Shown: in pieces, positions 32,046 through 33,727 of the stretch
Position numbering within the stretch: position 1 is the first letter of the stretch
Layout of the letters: every line of letters begins with the position of its first letter
Assembly (NCBI RefSeq): GCF_000179595.2
Contig: NZ_JH556658.1
Location: forward strand, 861,954 to 895,680
Source: Acetivibrio cellulolyticus CD2
GTDB taxonomy: Bacteria; Bacillota; Clostridia; Acetivibrionales; Acetivibrionaceae
Reading direction: 5' to 3'
DNA: 33,727 nucleotides
Position numbers and translations under genes: made by a program
Notes under the pieces: model-generated
Databases searched by the model: none
What the model was told of the DNA's origin: nothing
Seen by the model: only the letters and a program-made list of their open reading frames with translations

Positions 32046-32375
32046 TTAAACGGCAAGGGCGGAAAGGCGAACCGCTTCGCTTCCTGTTCGCCTATTTTCC
32101 GCCCCTTCCCTTTCCCGTAATCCCAAATCCTCTAAAAGTTTTCTTCTTTGTTCCGTAAGATCAGGAATCCTATTCATATCTTTTTTGGTTGTTTTATAGA
32201 AGTAGTCTAACGGAAATTGACCTAAAGAGTTGTTTTTAATGAATTCCTTTTCAATTTCAAGTATAGTCTGCTTTTCATCAAAGCCGACTTCTTTTGCATC
32301 ACGTCCAATTGTTATATAACCCCTTGCAAACATTTCTACGAGTGCCATTCTCAACGCTTTTTGGTTATTATCCAT
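32046..32375 (-). CDS. Hypothetical small helical protein with possibly foreign tail
   Basis: 109 residues from ATG 32375, which has GGAGG about 7 nt upstream; an earlier in-frame start (32390) overlaps that site. The first 85 residues (MDNNQKALRMALVEMFARGY, then TIGRDAKEVGFDEKQTILEI) look like a normal helical protein; not recognised. The last 23 residues (REREGAENRRTGSEAVRLSA and on) are encoded by a GC-rich hairpin (32055-32107), so the natural C-terminus may have been lost and replaced. It sits next to operator-like repeats. Confidence 0.5.
   Translation of the reverse strand: MDNNQKALRMALVEMFARGYITIGRDAKEVGFDEKQTILEIEKEFIKNNSLGQFPLDYFYKTTKKDMNRIPDLTEQRRKLLEDLGLREREGAENRRTGSEAVRLSALAV
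32055..32107. repeat. GC-rich hairpin over the 3' end of the hypothetical gene
   Basis: AAGGGCGGAAAGGCGAA (32055-32071) pairs with TTCGCC and TTTTCCGCCCCTT (32087-32107) with a TA bulge. It is unlike the AT-rich surroundings and may be a terminator for either strand or part of the ICE leader DNA. Confidence 0.6.
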
Positions 32376-32404
32376 GTTAATGACCTCCATATTTTTTAAT
32401 GATT

Positions 32405-32473
32405 ATGCCGTTAAATTCATTTTAATTGTAATGCCGTTAAAAATAAAGTATAATTAACGGTAATGCCGTTAAA
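32405..32473. promoter_or_regulatory. Three-copy operator array with promoter
   Basis: ATGCCGTTAAA occurs at 32405, 32431 and 32463, and the third copy forms a perfect dyad TTAACGG-TAATG-CCGTTAA (32454-32472). A promoter, TTGTAA (32426-32431), 17 bp, TATAAT (32449-32454), overlaps the array. It lies between the minus-strand hypothetical gene and the XRE gene, as phage- or ICE-type repressors arrange their operators. Confidence 0.65.
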
Positions 32474-32555
32474 TTATTGTTAATACTCTTCGTTTTTCTG
32501 AGGAATAATAGATTATTCTATAAAACTCAAATATAATTATAGTGAGGTGTTTAAC

Positions 32556-32723
32556 ATGCTTAATGAAAATCTTAAGAAAATCAGAAAAGAAAAAGGCTTA
32601 ACACAAGTGCAGTTAAGCGAAATATTAGGAATTGCACAAACAACATATGCAGGATACGAAACCGGAAGATACGAACCAGATATAGGGGTAGTGGGAGCAT
32701 CCGTGTCACCAGGGGCAAAGTAA
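32556..32723 (+). pseudogene. XRE-family repressor, truncated after the DNA-binding domain
   Basis: 55 residues. MLNENLKKIRKEKGLTQVQL begins a Cro/CI helix-turn-helix, and YAGYETGRYEPDI completes it. At about residue 43 the family sequence stops and an unrelated tail (GVVGASVSPGAK) runs to TAA. GTGAGGTG precedes the start. The tail DNA (GGGTAGTGGGAGCATCCG) looks like the end of another element. The dimerisation or sensing half is missing, so regulation of the operator array is probably lost or altered. Confidence 0.7.
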
Positions 32724-32740
32724 ATGGTAATATTTCACAA

Positions 32741-33592
32741 TCATAGTCGTTCCATTTTATCTATTAGTTTCTTTTTATCTGGATTTGTGTATAGAAGAGT
32801 GGTATGAATATTTGAATGTCCTGCCTGATTTGCAACCTCATGAGCCAACATACCTTTTTCAAGTGCATTAGTACAAAAAAAGTGTCTTAGTTGGTGAGGT
32901 GTAATACTATTACTATATTTTTTAAAGATTCTATTTACGGTAGTTCTATCAAGCTTTTTGTTTTTTCTACTTACAAATAAATAATTAGAACCATTAGCCG
33001 TAGAAATATTACTTCTGACTTTTAAATATTCTTTGACCGCTGTAATAACTTTACTATTGAGCATTACTGAGCGTTGTTTGTCTCCTTTTCCAGTCCGGAT
33101 AATGCATTCCTTACCATCTAAATCGAAATCATCCATTTTTATATTTAATGCTTCTGATATTCGCAGACCTGTATAAGCAAGAAATACCATCAAGGCGTAA
33201 TTACGAAGGTTTTTACTCTCAAGGATTGATTGTAAAAACTGTTTTACTTCTGTTTCTGTAACTTTCGTAGGTGATGCATATTGTAACTGAATTTTTATTT
33301 TATCATTATTTTCAATGGCAATTTCTTTCTGAATATTTTTATAAACTAAATAATGGTTATACTTTAAAAGGCTGCTTAATTTATGGTTTATGGTCTTGGC
33401 GTTGTTTCGTTTTATATTTTGAAGGTAACTTTTATACTCTAAAATATCTTGTCTTATTATGATAGTAAAATCTTTTGAAAATGTCTCATGAAACCATTTA
33501 TTATAATCTCTAATATCTGCTATATATCCTTTTATGGTATTAGTACTTTTATTTTCATTTTTTAGAAAATTAGCAAACTCTTCAATATCCAT
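32741..33592 (-). CDS. Tyrosine recombinase / phage-type integrase
   Basis: 283 residues. The N-terminal SAM-like core-binding domain (about 1-95, NTIKGYIADIRDYNKW) is followed by the catalytic domain with Arg144 (TGLRISE), Lys169 (TGKGDKQR), His233 and Arg236 (HQLRH), His259 (AGHSN) and nucleophile Tyr268 (LLYTNP). The full set is present, so it is probably active. A GTG at 33604 is in frame, but AAAGGTGA is 8 nt before ATG 33592. It faces the truncated repressor and may be the integrase of the element that left the oriT-like site, or an independent XerC/D-like recombinase. No att site was identified in the 135 bp to the window edge. Confidence 0.88.
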   Translation of the reverse strand: MDIEEFANFLKNENKSTNTIKGYIADIRDYNKWFHETFSKDFTIIIRQDILEYKSYLQNIKRNNAKTINHKLSSLLKYNHYLVYKNIQKEIAIENNDKIKIQLQYASPTKVTETEVKQFLQSILESKNLRNYALMVFLAYTGLRISEALNIKMDDFDLDGKECIIRTGKGDKQRSVMLNSKVITAVKEYLKVRSNISTANGSNYLFVSRKNKKLDRTTVNRIFKKYSNSITPHQLRHFFCTNALEKGMLAHEVANQAGHSNIHTTLLYTNPDKKKLIDKMERL

Positions 33593-33727
33593 ATATTCAA
33601 TCACCTTTATTTTTCATAGATTTAAATTCTTTAGTAATATTATCATAATTAAGATCCTAGTTTTATATTTGGTCTTTTTTATAGATTATTTATTTTCATT
33701 TGGGCTAACCATCTTAAGAACAATGTT

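Noticed and set aside
31695-32158. Plus-strand ORFs in the hairpin-rich segment
   Set aside because: No ribosome sites and implausible Cys/Pro-rich translations; more likely non-coding ICE leader DNA.

Overview
The window comes from a low-GC, cellulolytic, ethanol- and hydrogen-producing clostridium of the cellulosome-forming group (Acetivibrio/Ruminiclostridium-like). Three secreted proteins end in type I dockerins, there is a Spo0M sporulation protein, and a Rex-controlled fermentation operon carries AdhE and [FeFe]-hydrogenases. The genus is an inference from gene content; no rRNA or tRNA is present.

Layout. (1) 1-600: the 5' end of an IS110-family transposase on the minus strand runs off the left edge. 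Its long leader holds a 26-bp inverted repeat and a compact nested-hairpin element, a candidate IS110 guide (bridge) RNA region. (2) 747-8390: extracellular polysaccharide degradation: a GH26 mannanase (CBM35-GH26-dockerin), spo0M, a minus-strand DUF6055-like zinc-protease-type protein with a hexapeptide beta-helix, a LamG-like domain and a dockerin, and a GH5 endoglucanase-type enzyme with a dockerin. Palindromes lie in the divergent promoter of the last two. (3) 8555-20362: one apparent 11.5-kb operon: Rex box and promoter, rex, adhE, an APH-like kinase, a small [2Fe-2S] protein, a PAS-containing sensory hydrogenase (HydS type), a SpoIIE/PP2C phosphatase, the trimeric NAD-linked bifurcating-type hydrogenase (HydC, HydB, HydA), a second small [2Fe-2S] protein and a terminator. 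Gaps are very short and several genes overlap. (4) 20558-21870: a lipoprotein and a small coiled-coil ORF broken by a stop codon. (5) 22084-29736: a Tn3-family transposon with 38-bp inverted repeats and a TAAAT target duplication. It holds a full tnpA, a divergent tnpR with a res-like region, and a second 3' fragment of tnpA; the two tnpA copies bracket a YhgE/Pip-type membrane protein, a TetR regulator and a decayed glgB remnant. (6) 29742-33727: a mosaic of mobile debris: a truncated gene plus a Cys-rich small ORF, an N-terminally truncated IS66 transposase, an orphan oriT-like hairpin of the Tn916/ICEBs1 type, a small unknown gene, an operator array, a truncated XRE repressor and a tyrosine recombinase.

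How the genes work together. Cellulosomal enzymes release sugars. Fermentation reduces NAD+ and ferredoxin. The operon encodes both main sinks, ethanol (AdhE) and H2 (HydABC), with the NADH sensor Rex that probably controls them. The embedded HydS, kinase and phosphatase look like a second, hydrogen-responsive control layer whose target is unknown. The right third is accessory DNA from repeated insertions.
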